Origin: a virus
Reading direction: 5' to 3' (one strand)
DNA length: 64,000 nucleotides
Virus record (IMG/VR): IMGVR_UViG_3300027801_002650
Location: 1-64,000 of that record
The notes below the pieces were generated by a model that worked only from the letters and a program-made list of their open reading frames with translations, was not told the DNA's origin and did no database searches. Of the stretch, positions 16,841 through 25,682 are shown piece by piece; position 1 is the first letter of the stretch, and the number at the start of each line of letters is the position of its first letter. Both the position numbers and the translations under genes were made by a program.

Positions 16841-17048
16841 TCACTTAGCTGAGTCAAACTCATCCTACTGGCACCACTTCAAATACTCAGGGTTGTGTAC
16901 AATGTGTGCTGGTGCAGTATTTTTGCTAGGAATAGTTCATACATTTTTTCCGTTTATCGGTGACTGGTGGACAATTAGACTGTCAGAGAAAATATCAAAA
17001 ATAACATATGAACAATTTGGATATAAGAAACTACAAAAAAGAGACTGA
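16824..17048 (+). CDS. Small membrane protein, DUF6356-like, 74 aa
   Basis: One clear hydrophobic segment (residues about 24-46, GLCTMCAGAVFLLGIVHTFF) followed by PFIGDWW and an amphipathic C-terminal helix. The pattern HLAE...SYWHHFKYSG...VHTFFPF matches my recollection of the DUF6356 family, which has no known function. It overlaps the halogenase gene by 17 bp and the ligase gene by 41 bp. It is the only clear membrane protein in the cassette, so it might anchor the pathway. Confidence 0.7.
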   Translation: MLLNFNHLAESNSSYWHHFKYSGLCTMCAGAVFLLGIVHTFFPFIGDWWTIRLSEKISKITYEQFGYKKLQKRD

Positions 17049-17964
17049 GGAAATCATTCGTAAGTGGGAAAGAAAAGAGGATTTCACTTATTATACGTCA
17101 GGGTCAACAGGGGTGCCCAAGAAAATAACACATTCCTGGAAATTGATGACAGCTGTTGCTGAGGAGAATTGCCTCTATAATAACTATACAAAGAATGATG
17201 TAATAGTAAACGCATGCCTTCCAGCATCCTCAATCGGATATCCAGTTCTTTCTGTTTTACCTGCTTTGCTGACAGGATGCAGGTTGCAAACAATTGAGTT
17301 TAATCCTTATTCATATCTTGATGTGGTAAAGGAAGCAACTCATATGTTTATTCTTCCAGCAGTGTATAGAGTTATTAAAAAAACTGATAAATGGAAAAAA
17401 TTTGATTGTACTGGGAAAATAGTATCTTGTGGTGCTGACATTGTACCCGAGGGAATCAAGGAAGACGTTTTATCAAAAGGTGCTAAGAAGTTCCATCATT
17501 TATATGGATCGACAGAAGTGCCTCCTGCGATTTCCGACTCAGAAGATGAAAGACAGATCGGCCAAAACCTTTCGCCTTTGATTGATTACTATGTCGAGAA
17601 TGATGAACTGTTTATCAAATGGAAAAGTCAGGAATCATATTGGCAATCTGGGGACTTGGTCGATGAGAACATGAGAGTAACAGGCAGAAAGAAAAATATC
17701 CTAGCATTGAACTGTTCTCGCATACAACCTGAGACCATTGAGAGATACGTACTGGATAACACCAACGTAAATAAATGCCTGCTTACAACCAAAAAAGACA
17801 AGGTATGGATGTATTTTGATGGTGACGAAGAAAATGATGTTGTTAAAGAAAGGGTACAGGAGTGGTATAAAGATTCTCCTGTCACAGTAAAAAAAGTTGG
17901 CAAAATATTAGTCAACAAAATGAATAAACTAATAAGAACCGCACAGTACGAAGGAGTTTCATGA
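17008..17964 (+). CDS. Miniature AMP-forming ligase (ANL superfamily)
   Basis: 318 aa versus about 500 for standard acyl-CoA synthetases. Motifs are in the right order: P-loop YYTSGSTGVPKK (residues 28-39), HLYGSTE, SGDLVDE, GRKKNIL, and the C-terminal catalytic Lys region (KMNKLIR) near residue 308. The usual N-terminal 150-200 residues are absent: the protein starts just before the P-loop. ANL enzymes activate carboxylates as acyl-AMP and pass them to a thiol or amine. No CoA- or carrier-protein partner is obvious nearby. ATGA overlap with the next gene. Confidence 0.85.
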   Translation: MNNLDIRNYKKETEEIIRKWERKEDFTYYTSGSTGVPKKITHSWKLMTAVAEENCLYNNYTKNDVIVNACLPASSIGYPVLSVLPALLTGCRLQTIEFNPYSYLDVVKEATHMFILPAVYRVIKKTDKWKKFDCTGKIVSCGADIVPEGIKEDVLSKGAKKFHHLYGSTEVPPAISDSEDERQIGQNLSPLIDYYVENDELFIKWKSQESYWQSGDLVDENMRVTGRKKNILALNCSRIQPETIERYVLDNTNVNKCLLTTKKDKVWMYFDGDEENDVVKERVQEWYKDSPVTVKKVGKILVNKMNKLIRTAQYEGVS

Positions 17965-18725
17965 TCGGTTTTATCAATATAGTCAAATGTCTTATTGAAG
18001 ATTATAAGGTGGATAACGCATTTGATCTAGAACAGCTGATTCTCTTAAAACGAGAACATAATATGCAATTCTCGAATATGGGGGAGCCACCTACAAAGTT
18101 CGTTTATTATGACGAAGACCTAAAAGAATATAATATGATATTCATGTATCTCAGAGAAGCAGATATGATTGAGCAATATGTTGATTCCGTTAAGGATTCA
18201 GGGCAAACCAAATTTCCAGAAGAGTATATTGTTTCAAGATATGGCTCAATGTCAGACCTGAATGTTGCGATTAGACCTATCGACATTCCTGACACTCTTA
18301 TTTCAAAGATGAGGGCAACTTTAGAGTTAGGGCACATTAGATGGTCTGACAAAAAGAGATTTGCTAGCATTGATATTTCTACCGAAGATAAGTTTGTTAA
18401 GTGGATAAATACTAATGAGATAGATAAGATTTGGACAACCATACCAGAGGAATTGGATGGTGAAAACAAAGCAGAGCAATTTGAAATCTGGATTAGTCAA
18501 AAAGGAATAGCACTCAACGTTGAGTATCAAGTGAATGCTGATAACGATAACGTGAGATATTCTAAAGACCAAGAACAAATATCAGATGTGGTTCCTGCTG
18601 GTCTTAGTTTATACCAGGACGAACTCAAACAAGTTATTGATCAAGCAAAAACTGCTAAATTTTCTGATGAATTCTTTTCAGCATTAACTGGCGCAGGTGC
18701 AACAGTAGACAAAACACAATTTTGA
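17961..18725 (+). CDS. Unknown acidic protein, 254 aa
   Basis: No family recognised. Acidic, without Cys clusters or membrane segments. It ends with VPAGLSLYQDELKQVI...FSALTGAGATVDKTQF, a small-residue-rich tail. Its TGA stop overlaps the TTG start of the first radical SAM gene (TTGA), so the two are translationally coupled. A protein immediately upstream of and coupled to a radical SAM maturase is a reasonable candidate substrate or substrate-presenting partner, but there is no direct motif evidence for this. Confidence 0.7.
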   Translation: MIGFINIVKCLIEDYKVDNAFDLEQLILLKREHNMQFSNMGEPPTKFVYYDEDLKEYNMIFMYLREADMIEQYVDSVKDSGQTKFPEEYIVSRYGSMSDLNVAIRPIDIPDTLISKMRATLELGHIRWSDKKRFASIDISTEDKFVKWINTNEIDKIWTTIPEELDGENKAEQFEIWISQKGIALNVEYQVNADNDNVRYSKDQEQISDVVPAGLSLYQDELKQVIDQAKTAKFSDEFFSALTGAGATVDKTQF

Positions 18726-19801
18726 GCAAATATTTTTGTGCATCACCTTTTACCAGAATGACCAGGTCTCCGAATGGTGACCTGAGAACCTGCGTGTATT
18801 CCCCACCTTTAGAGGGAGAATACACAAACATTCTTAGTGCTTTCAAGTCTGACGAAATGGAGACAATTCGCCAAGAGATGAGAGACGGTAAACGAAGACC
18901 TGAATGTGAGTGGTGTTATTTTTATGATGAATCCAACCAATATTCCTGCCGACAAGACATAAACGAACGATACCCAGAACCACCATCTACACAGTTACGA
19001 GAATTAGATTTTGCTGCCTCAAACAAGTGCAACTACATTTGCGTAACTTGTGACGAGTCTGCTTCATCTGGATGGGAACAGAGAAACAAAGAATTTAGAT
19101 TTGCTGCTAATGAAATCAAACATAAATTACCTGCTGACCTATCAGGGATTAGCAATCTAAAACAATTAACAATCATGGGTGGTGAGCCAACTATTGAACC
19201 TTACTACACTAATGAGTTCTGGGATTTGATCGAGAGTAAGACAGACAAGAACTTGTGGTTCCAGATGGTCACAAACTGCTCAGCATTCCCCAGCAAAAGA
19301 TGGATGGATTTTCTCTCGGGTCTTGAGCATGTCAGCATAGGAATATCGTTAGACGGCATAGGAGAAGTCGGAGAGTTCTGCCGACTAGGTTGGAAAGAAC
19401 GACCTTGGCGCAAAAACTTTTTGAAATGGATGAAGTTTTTTGATAGAGGATATGAGCTTGGGTCAAGGCATGACGGACCTTGGATAAATATTGTACTTAG
19501 CAATTATAATATATTATTCAGTGCTAAGACTTTGAAATACGTTTCAGAGTTTGGTATGAGGCATCGAGTCATGCTCACAACTGCCTTTGAACCTGACTAC
19601 CTCTGTCCTGCATATCTTCCCGATAAATTTAAAGAAGAAATAGAGTTAATGGAGTATTTTGACGACAATCATCGAGACTTTGTTATTGACGTGTTAAAAA
19701 CAGGTGAGTACAGCGAACCTGTGTATAAGAAGTTCCAAGACTACACTAAATATTTAAACGCATTTGTGAAAGTACCAGAACCATGTCTACATTTTGTATG
19801 A
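18722..19801 (+). CDS. Radical SAM protein with N-terminal twitch-like Cys domain (class 1, no. 1)
   Basis: 359 aa from a TTG start overlapping the upstream stop. The N-terminal Cys set (Cys6, Cys24, Cys62, Cys65) precedes the radical SAM motif CNYICVTC at 103-110, which binds the 4Fe-4S cluster that cleaves SAM. MGGEPT is the SAM-contacting GGE motif and IGISLDGIGEVGEF a barrel strand conserved among the cassette's class 1 proteins. The N-terminal Cys pattern resembles the SPASM/twitch auxiliary-cluster module, which in most enzymes is C-terminal. Substrate unknown; coupled to the 254-aa protein and to the next radical SAM gene. Confidence 0.92.
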   Translation: MSKYFCASPFTRMTRSPNGDLRTCVYSPPLEGEYTNILSAFKSDEMETIRQEMRDGKRRPECEWCYFYDESNQYSCRQDINERYPEPPSTQLRELDFAASNKCNYICVTCDESASSGWEQRNKEFRFAANEIKHKLPADLSGISNLKQLTIMGGEPTIEPYYTNEFWDLIESKTDKNLWFQMVTNCSAFPSKRWMDFLSGLEHVSIGISLDGIGEVGEFCRLGWKERPWRKNFLKWMKFFDRGYELGSRHDGPWINIVLSNYNILFSAKTLKYVSEFGMRHRVMLTTAFEPDYLCPAYLPDKFKEEIELMEYFDDNHRDFVIDVLKTGEYSEPVYKKFQDYTKYLNAFVKVPEPCLHFV

Positions 19802-20931
19802 GTCCATTCGTAAGAATGACGCAATGGTGGAATGGTAATCTTAATACCTGCACTCATTATGGTGAAATGTCTGGTGACGGGACTGACATTGAGAAACAGG
19901 TGTTCATACCCGATGGTAAATATGATAGCCTCGCAGAAGCATTCGAGGGTGAAGAGATGGAAGACCTCAGACAGAAAATGCTGAACGGCAAGAAGCTCGA
20001 GGGATGCCGTTACTGTTATCATTTAGAATCTTTAGGACTCATGAGTTTGAGGGAGAGCATCAACTCCTGCTATGATGTTTCTGCAAGAAAAAAAGAGTTG
20101 AAGGAAATAGAGATTTATCCTTCAAACAAATGCAACTTTAGATGTACTATCTGTAACTCAGAAGCAAGCAGTGTATGGGGGAATACCACAATGCAAACTC
20201 CTGGAAGAATTCCTTCAAATCCATATATGCTTGACGGACTTGGTGATATGAATTTGATTACTATCTCAGGTGGTGAGCCAATTATCATGCCAGATTATGA
20301 TGGAGACTTCTTTGAGGGCAGGTCTACGAAAATGTTCACGATGGCAACCAATAACTCAGTATTTCCTAGTGACCAGTTCTTTGAGTTCTTGGAAAGGTGT
20401 GAGGATATTTTAATATATCTTAGTTTGGACGGTATAGGGGAAGTTGGAGAATGGTGTCGCAAGGGTTTGAAGATGTCGAGATTTGAGAGGAATATGTACA
20501 AATGGCAACACTGGTTTGAGAATAGTAAGTTTGAGAGAAAGGGTAATCCTGATTACAAACTGCGACCACCTTACCTTACTGGTCTGAGAATAATGTATGT
20601 GATGCAACCATATAATATTCTAAATATGTATGAGACTCTAGAATGGGCAGAAGAACACGACATTATTTTAGATATGAGAAATTGCTACTCGCCAGAAAAA
20701 TTGAATGTTGCCTACTTGCCCGATAGTATTAAGAATGATATTATGCAGGAAACAAAATTCTACAACGACGACCATAGAGAGTTCGTTGAGAAAATACTTG
20801 CATCTGCTAAATATGATGAGAGCAGGACAAGAGACTTTATAGAGTATACAAAATACTTGATGGTGCTTGACGAAATACCTAGTCAATCATTGGAGATTTA
20901 TAAAAAATGTTTGGATATAATCTCAGATTGA
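19783..20931 (+). CDS. Radical SAM protein with N-terminal twitch-like Cys domain (class 1, no. 2)
   Basis: 382 aa. N-terminal Cys5, Cys23, Cys75, Cys78 (FCMSPFVRMT..., GCRYC), then CNFRCTIC at 117-124, ISGGEP, and a YLSLDGIGEVGEWCRKGLK barrel strand almost identical in plan to the previous protein, so the pair is a tandem duplication with divergence. The N-terminal domain has an insert around residues 28-48. The start overlaps the preceding gene by 19 bp. Substrate unknown. Confidence 0.92.
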   Translation: MSTFCMSPFVRMTQWWNGNLNTCTHYGEMSGDGTDIEKQVFIPDGKYDSLAEAFEGEEMEDLRQKMLNGKKLEGCRYCYHLESLGLMSLRESINSCYDVSARKKELKEIEIYPSNKCNFRCTICNSEASSVWGNTTMQTPGRIPSNPYMLDGLGDMNLITISGGEPIIMPDYDGDFFEGRSTKMFTMATNNSVFPSDQFFEFLERCEDILIYLSLDGIGEVGEWCRKGLKMSRFERNMYKWQHWFENSKFERKGNPDYKLRPPYLTGLRIMYVMQPYNILNMYETLEWAEEHDIILDMRNCYSPEKLNVAYLPDSIKNDIMQETKFYNDDHREFVEKILASAKYDESRTRDFIEYTKYLMVLDEIPSQSLEIYKKCLDIISD

Positions 20932-21512
20932 ATGTCGATGATCATGTCTGGACTAACTCCAAAGAACTGTACAGTCCAGAAAGGCATGTCATCATTGACA
21001 AATACAGAGACGGGTGCACAAGAGTTCCTTGTTGCCGGAATGACAATATAGGATTAGAAAACTCTAGTTGGCCATTGCCTGTATTTATTATTTGGGCAAA
21101 TGGTATTTATGTCAACCATCTCATGTGTTTTATGACTGAGGATGAAGCATTACGTTGGGTGCAACAGTGGATTAGAGAGGAAAAGGGTAAAAACTGTGGG
21201 AGATGGAACTTCCCCCACATCCACGCACATAACGTATTCGGCAATGATGTTTCATCTTTTTTACATCCTGTCTTTGATGGAGGCAAATTTATCGAGACAG
21301 TGACAGATGGACAGATAACAAATGAAAACTTCTGGAATGGTGGAACAATGGAAACATATCAAAATCACACCATTTTTAAAACAGATGCGGTAAACTCCTT
21401 TGATGTTATGGATCATTGGTTTGGTGTAGAAACCTACGCCAATGAGTTTATCGAATCCTTTTATGATGAACCCTGGCCAAGCGATTGGGATCTTGATTTG
21501 GTAATGAGTTAA
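20907..21512 (+). CDS. Unknown protein, 201 aa
   Basis: Not recognised. Rich in Trp, Asn and His, with a central RWNFPHIHAHNVFGND segment whose histidines could bind a metal, and a GCTRVPCCRND segment with three Cys. PVFIIWANGIYVNHLMCF looks like a beta strand pair. No signal peptide. It overlaps the radical SAM gene by 25 bp and lies 7 bp before the next gene, which is the largest gap between genes in the cassette. Confidence 0.65.
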   Translation: MFGYNLRLNVDDHVWTNSKELYSPERHVIIDKYRDGCTRVPCCRNDNIGLENSSWPLPVFIIWANGIYVNHLMCFMTEDEALRWVQQWIREEKGKNCGRWNFPHIHAHNVFGNDVSSFLHPVFDGGKFIETVTDGQITNENFWNGGTMETYQNHTIFKTDAVNSFDVMDHWFGVETYANEFIESFYDEPWPSDWDLDLVMS

Positions 21513-21519
21513 AAAAATT

Positions 21520-22005
21520 ATGGAATTTCAGTTTGAAGTAAGAAGCAAAATATACCCAAGCAAAACCTGGGACACCACCGACCAGTTCTGTATCGATCAT
21601 GATCATTCTATACCAATGCATTATCAAAAACGCATACTTGAAATAGCATCGGAGTATGGCGTTTACAGAAAAATAGAAATGCTAAACGACGGCAAGGGCA
21701 TGAAGTTGTATGCTCGTCTACCTTCCCCAACAATGTTTTCTGAATGGCTAGCCAAAAGAATAGACTATTTCTATGAGGCAAAGAACTCAGAAACAGAAGA
21801 AGACATGGAGGGAGAGATCCCTTATTTTCCAAACTCTTTTCAAAAACGATGCTGGCATTTGTCAAACTTCTCTCCCTTGATTCCCTACGATATTTTTTGG
21901 GAGAATGTGCATAAAGCATTTGACCTCGCAGAACACGAATGCAAACTCAACTTAGACACTTTCAATGTTACAGCAAAAAAGGCATATCATGACCTTTATT
22001 CCTAA
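21520..22005 (+). CDS. Unknown protein, 161 aa
   Basis: Not recognised. Mixed alpha/beta prediction, with an aromatic-rich middle (RIDYFYEAKN) and Trp/Phe-rich CWHLSNFSPLIPYDIFW. No catalytic motif or membrane segment seen. It lies between the 201-aa unknown and a 2OG oxygenase and overlaps the latter by 17 bp from the preferred start, so it may serve the same step. Confidence 0.6.
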   Translation: MEFQFEVRSKIYPSKTWDTTDQFCIDHDHSIPMHYQKRILEIASEYGVYRKIEMLNDGKGMKLYARLPSPTMFSEWLAKRIDYFYEAKNSETEEDMEGEIPYFPNSFQKRCWHLSNFSPLIPYDIFWENVHKAFDLAEHECKLNLDTFNVTAKKAYHDLYS

Positions 22006-22741
22006 AGAAGATTTTGAAAGACTGCATCATCAAAACATCATACCAACAGATATGAAAATAAATGTAGAAGATTTTAAGTCTGAGATCAAAAATTATGACC
22101 AACACTTTTCCCAATGGGGAGACAAGTTCACAGACCTGGCTAGACTTGGATTGCCGTTGGTCAATAAAAATGGTAAACTTGGCAACAATCCCGAACCTGC
22201 TTGTTGGCCATTGGACAGATGGAACTTTGTTAACTTGGGATACGAAGATACGGACGAAGGATTTACAGAGTTCTATAAAAATATACAGGAAAATATATTG
22301 TCTGACAAACTTGAACTTGAAATAGATTTTACTGAACCAACAAAAGCATTGGATATGAAATCCCTTGATCCTCTGAATGACATCAAAGAATACATGGTTC
22401 GTAGTTGTATTCTTAAATGGGACACCCGTGCCCACTTCAAACCTCACTATGATACGTGGCACCCTGTTAGATGGCTGAGACTTTGGGGTACAACAGATCC
22501 CGACAGCATGTATTTAAGATTTAGAGCAGAAGACGATAATACAGATGGCTTTTGTATGTGGAATGAAACCAACCAAGAGCATGAAATTTATAAAGCAGAA
22601 GAGAACATTGAAGCAGGTAGACTGTACCTGATGAATACGTTGAAATGGCATGACGCATTTGCCTTCAACGATAATGTACACCAGTTCTTTATAGCATTAA
22701 ATATTGATTCTTATGAACACATTTTGCATGGCACCATTTAG
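21989..22741 (+). CDS. Aspartyl/asparaginyl beta-hydroxylase-like 2-oxoglutarate oxygenase (second copy)
   Basis: 250 aa from the ATG at 21989, chosen because an AAAAAGG ribosome site lies about 8 nt upstream; an in-frame upstream start at 21965 is possible. HxD is His143/Asp145 in HFKPHYDTW; distal His211 (LKWHDAF) or His221 (NVHQFF) follows. RWLRLWGT and GRLYLMNTLKW fit the double-stranded beta-helix of Fe(II)/2OG hydroxylases. It is not a close copy of the 152-aa protein at 14207, so the two probably act on different positions or substrates. Confidence 0.75.
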   Translation: MTFIPKEDFERLHHQNIIPTDMKINVEDFKSEIKNYDQHFSQWGDKFTDLARLGLPLVNKNGKLGNNPEPACWPLDRWNFVNLGYEDTDEGFTEFYKNIQENILSDKLELEIDFTEPTKALDMKSLDPLNDIKEYMVRSCILKWDTRAHFKPHYDTWHPVRWLRLWGTTDPDSMYLRFRAEDDNTDGFCMWNETNQEHEIYKAEENIEAGRLYLMNTLKWHDAFAFNDNVHQFFIALNIDSYEHILHGTI

Positions 22742-23780
22742 CAGGATGACTGGCGGTCCCGAAGGGACTTACCGTACCTGTTGCTATCACCCTCCTATCG
22801 AAAAAAGATACACTAATGTCCTTGATGCATTTGAGGGTGGGGAGATGCAAATCCTGAGGCAGAGAATGCTGGATGGTGAGCACATCAAAGAATGTGAATC
22901 TTGCTACTATTATGAATCCATAGGCGAACTGTCCCAGAGACAGGTCATCAACCAAGAGCATACGTACATAAAAGAATATCATTTAGAAGGTCTTGAAATT
23001 TCCTTCAACAACAAATGTAACTTTGCATGTGTCACCTGTAAACCTGAGTCGAGTAGTATATGGGAAGATCGTGTGGGCAAGATAGACAAAATCACACCTG
23101 ATTATTCCGGAGTTGATTTTAGCAAACTGAAACATCTGTCGTTTACGGGAGGTGAACCAACTATACAAAGGGAGTTCTCTCCTAAGTTTTTTGCGATGCT
23201 CGATGAGCAAGTAAAATACGATACATTATTTTTTTCAATGAACACAAACTGCTCCAAGTTTGTTCATAGACCTTGGGTAGAGTTTATTAATAAGTTGAAG
23301 AGAGTAATGATAATGACAAGCATCGATGGGATAGGAGCTGTCGGAGAATGGGTCAGGTTAGGATTGAAGATGGATATCTGGGAAAAGAATGCTCTAAGGT
23401 GGAAAGACCTCTTGAAAGACAATAAAGAATATACTTACGGAGACATGACAAGTGGTGTCTGGTCAAATTTTGTAATGACAAACTATAACGTGTTCAACGT
23501 AGATGAAACTGAAAAATACCTTGCGTCACTTGGTATTCGGATGAGGAAAACAAATTGTTTTAGTCCAGAGTATCTTAGTCCAGAATATTTGCCTGACGAA
23601 ATCAAAAAGGAATTACCTGCTAACGATTTTGTGCAGAACATTTTGAATGCAAATGAATATAATGAAAAACACTGCAAGGAATTCATGGTGTATACAAAAT
23701 ACCTTGAGACATTTGCTCCTGCACCTGAAGAAGCAAAATTTGTCTATCGAAAATTAGAAGAATACTATGTGGCCAATTAG
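22713..23780 (+). CDS. Radical SAM protein with N-terminal twitch-like Cys domain (class 1, no. 3)
   Basis: 355 aa from the ATG at 22713 (an in-frame TTG lies at 22704). N-terminal Cys5, Cys23/24, Cys61, Cys64 (FCMAPFSRMT, RTCCYHPP, CESC), then CNFACVTC at 102-109, FTGGEPT and MTSIDGIGAVGEWVRLGLK. Closest in plan to the two proteins at 18722 and 19783. It is followed, with a 14-bp overlap, by a class 2 radical SAM gene. Substrate unknown. Confidence 0.92.
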   Translation: MNTFCMAPFSRMTGGPEGTYRTCCYHPPIEKRYTNVLDAFEGGEMQILRQRMLDGEHIKECESCYYYESIGELSQRQVINQEHTYIKEYHLEGLEISFNNKCNFACVTCKPESSSIWEDRVGKIDKITPDYSGVDFSKLKHLSFTGGEPTIQREFSPKFFAMLDEQVKYDTLFFSMNTNCSKFVHRPWVEFINKLKRVMIMTSIDGIGAVGEWVRLGLKMDIWEKNALRWKDLLKDNKEYTYGDMTSGVWSNFVMTNYNVFNVDETEKYLASLGIRMRKTNCFSPEYLSPEYLPDEIKKELPANDFVQNILNANEYNEKHCKEFMVYTKYLETFAPAPEEAKFVYRKLEEYYVAN

Positions 23781-24720
23781 CATTGAAAAAGCAAAAAGAT
23801 TGCAGATAGAAATAACAACATTCTGTAATGCTGCGTGTCCTTCGTGTGAGCGAGCCAACTATAAAGTGGGGACTATTTACAAGAGGCACCTGAACTCCAT
23901 ACACGTAAGTCTAAAACAACTGCAGAAATGGCTACCTTTGGAAGAAATGAAATCAATGGAAGTCTTCCATTTATGCGGTAACATAGATGAGCCAACGTTA
24001 AATCCTGAGATTTTTGAAATTTGTGAATGGCTAGAGCAGTATGCTCGAGTACATATTTCGACTAACGGAGGAACAAAGAACAAGGAATTTTGGAAAAAAC
24101 TGGCGACTCTAAAAAACACGTCAGTTATCTTTGGTATCGATGGTCTCGAAGACACGAACCATATCTATCGCAAGAATGTACGATGGGTAAAACTGCACGA
24201 CAACTATAGTACTTATATAAAACACGGTGGACTAGCCTTCTGGCAGTTTATTATATTTGAACACAACAAGCACCAATTAGAGGATGCCAGAGAAAAATCT
24301 ATAGAAGAAGGATTTGCATCTTTCAATACTATTCACTCTATGCGAGAAAACCATGAGGTGGAAGCAGTTGCAAATGAAAGAGTCAAAGAAACATGCGTCA
24401 AATGTAAAGCAACATACGATAATGATGATTTGGGCGATGTAGGTTTTTATATAGACGTGAGGGGAACTGTTTGGCCTTGTTGTTGGATGGCAACAAGTTG
24501 GGTATCCAATAACGATATTGCACCAAAAACAAAACACTTTGGGCACTTCTTAGCTCATAATTTAAACTACGATACGTTGCAAGACATTATCAGTGGTGAC
24601 CTGTTTACATACTTATGGGAGAACCTGGGTCAGTTCGATATATGTAACCAAAAATGTAAAGAAAACATAACCGATACCATTGTCTGGAATGCAGACTGGG
24701 AAAATATTATGAAAAGGTAA
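23767..24720 (+). CDS. Radical SAM protein with C-terminal PCC cluster domain (class 2, no. 1)
   Basis: 317 aa. The radical SAM motif is near the N-terminus: FCNAACPSC (Cys20, 24, 27). The GGE motif is replaced by CGNIDEPTLNP, where DEP may do the same job. STNGG and FGIDGLEDTNHIYR are barrel strands shared with the other class 2 proteins. The C-terminal part has ETCVKC, then RGTVWPCCWMA and a final CNQKC, the arrangement of a SPASM-type auxiliary-cluster domain. Starts inside the end of the class 1 gene before it. Confidence 0.9.
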   Translation: MWPISIEKAKRLQIEITTFCNAACPSCERANYKVGTIYKRHLNSIHVSLKQLQKWLPLEEMKSMEVFHLCGNIDEPTLNPEIFEICEWLEQYARVHISTNGGTKNKEFWKKLATLKNTSVIFGIDGLEDTNHIYRKNVRWVKLHDNYSTYIKHGGLAFWQFIIFEHNKHQLEDAREKSIEEGFASFNTIHSMRENHEVEAVANERVKETCVKCKATYDNDDLGDVGFYIDVRGTVWPCCWMATSWVSNNDIAPKTKHFGHFLAHNLNYDTLQDIISGDLFTYLWENLGQFDICNQKCKENITDTIVWNADWENIMKR

Positions 24721-24722
24721 AT

Positions 24723-25682
24723 ATGATTTATGATGAATGGAATAATTTAGGCGAGGTCATAGTTGGTACCTCATATGAGGATTGCACTCTTGCTGGACTC
24801 GAGCAAATCGTCGATGAGACCAATGAAGATCTGGATACTCTTGCTAAAATGCTCGAGAATGAATGGTGCACTGTTCACAGACCTAAACAACCTGAGTTTG
24901 CTCAAACTAAAGAAGGTGGCGTGGAAATCCATCACCCCATCATGCCGAGAGATTCCTTTGGATTTTTCGGGGACAAAATGATACAAACTCAAAACCTTAA
25001 AGAATCCAAGCAAGCAGAACTTGGCCTCTACGAACCTATTGTGAACTCACATATGTTGAGTCGTAGATATGGATTATGGAGAATGCCGCACCCCTCAATC
25101 GATCCTGATCATGGGGTAGATGTATTATGGAGTGCGTCTAATCTTATGAAATGCGGGTATGATATATTGTACACCCAACCTGTGGAAAGAGATGAAACTA
25201 ACGGGATTGGAACTCAAGCAGGACTGGACTGGATTGCTACCAGACTTGGTACATATAATTTTATTGAAGTGCCGACGGGTGGTCATGTAAACAGCAAACT
25301 AACTCTTCTCAAGCCAGGTCTTCTAATGACACACAACGAAAAGTTTATTCCTAAAGAACTCAGAAAGTGGGATAAGATAATCGTTGAACAAATCAAAAAA
25401 CCAAGATTCTCTGATACGTACACTCAAACATATTTGAAGAACTTTAAAAATTGGAAAGATTGGACTGGAAAACGGGACTCGATTCTAGAAATAAACTGCC
25501 TTGTTATCCGTCCTGATAAGATTATCACTACTGCCCAGAGTAAAGATAATATTAAGAAAATGGAAGACAAAGGAATTGAAGTGGTTATATGGGATCATAG
25601 ACACAGATACTTTTGGGATGGTGGCGCACATGATTGCACACAAGATACTGCTCGCGGAGGCGAAAGAAAGAAATGGCGTTAA
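24723..25682 (+). CDS. Amidinotransferase-like pentein enzyme
   Basis: 319 aa with an AAAGGT ribosome site. NEWxxLxEVIVG-type start (DEWNNLGEVIVGTS), PRDSFGFF at 75-82, His188 in PTGGHVN, and the nucleophile Cys305 in GGAHDCTQDT mark the glycine/inosamine-phosphate amidinotransferase and arginine-deiminase fold. Such enzymes move an amidino group from arginine to an amine, as in creatine or streptomycin biosynthesis, or hydrolyse guanidines. The wide spacing Asp...His...Cys is normal. Alternative: an agmatine- or arginine-deiminase-like activity. It would add or remove a guanidino group in the pathway. Confidence 0.85.
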   Translation: MIYDEWNNLGEVIVGTSYEDCTLAGLEQIVDETNEDLDTLAKMLENEWCTVHRPKQPEFAQTKEGGVEIHHPIMPRDSFGFFGDKMIQTQNLKESKQAELGLYEPIVNSHMLSRRYGLWRMPHPSIDPDHGVDVLWSASNLMKCGYDILYTQPVERDETNGIGTQAGLDWIATRLGTYNFIEVPTGGHVNSKLTLLKPGLLMTHNEKFIPKELRKWDKIIVEQIKKPRFSDTYTQTYLKNFKNWKDWTGKRDSILEINCLVIRPDKIITTAQSKDNIKKMEDKGIEVVIWDHRHRYFWDGGAHDCTQDTARGGERKKWR

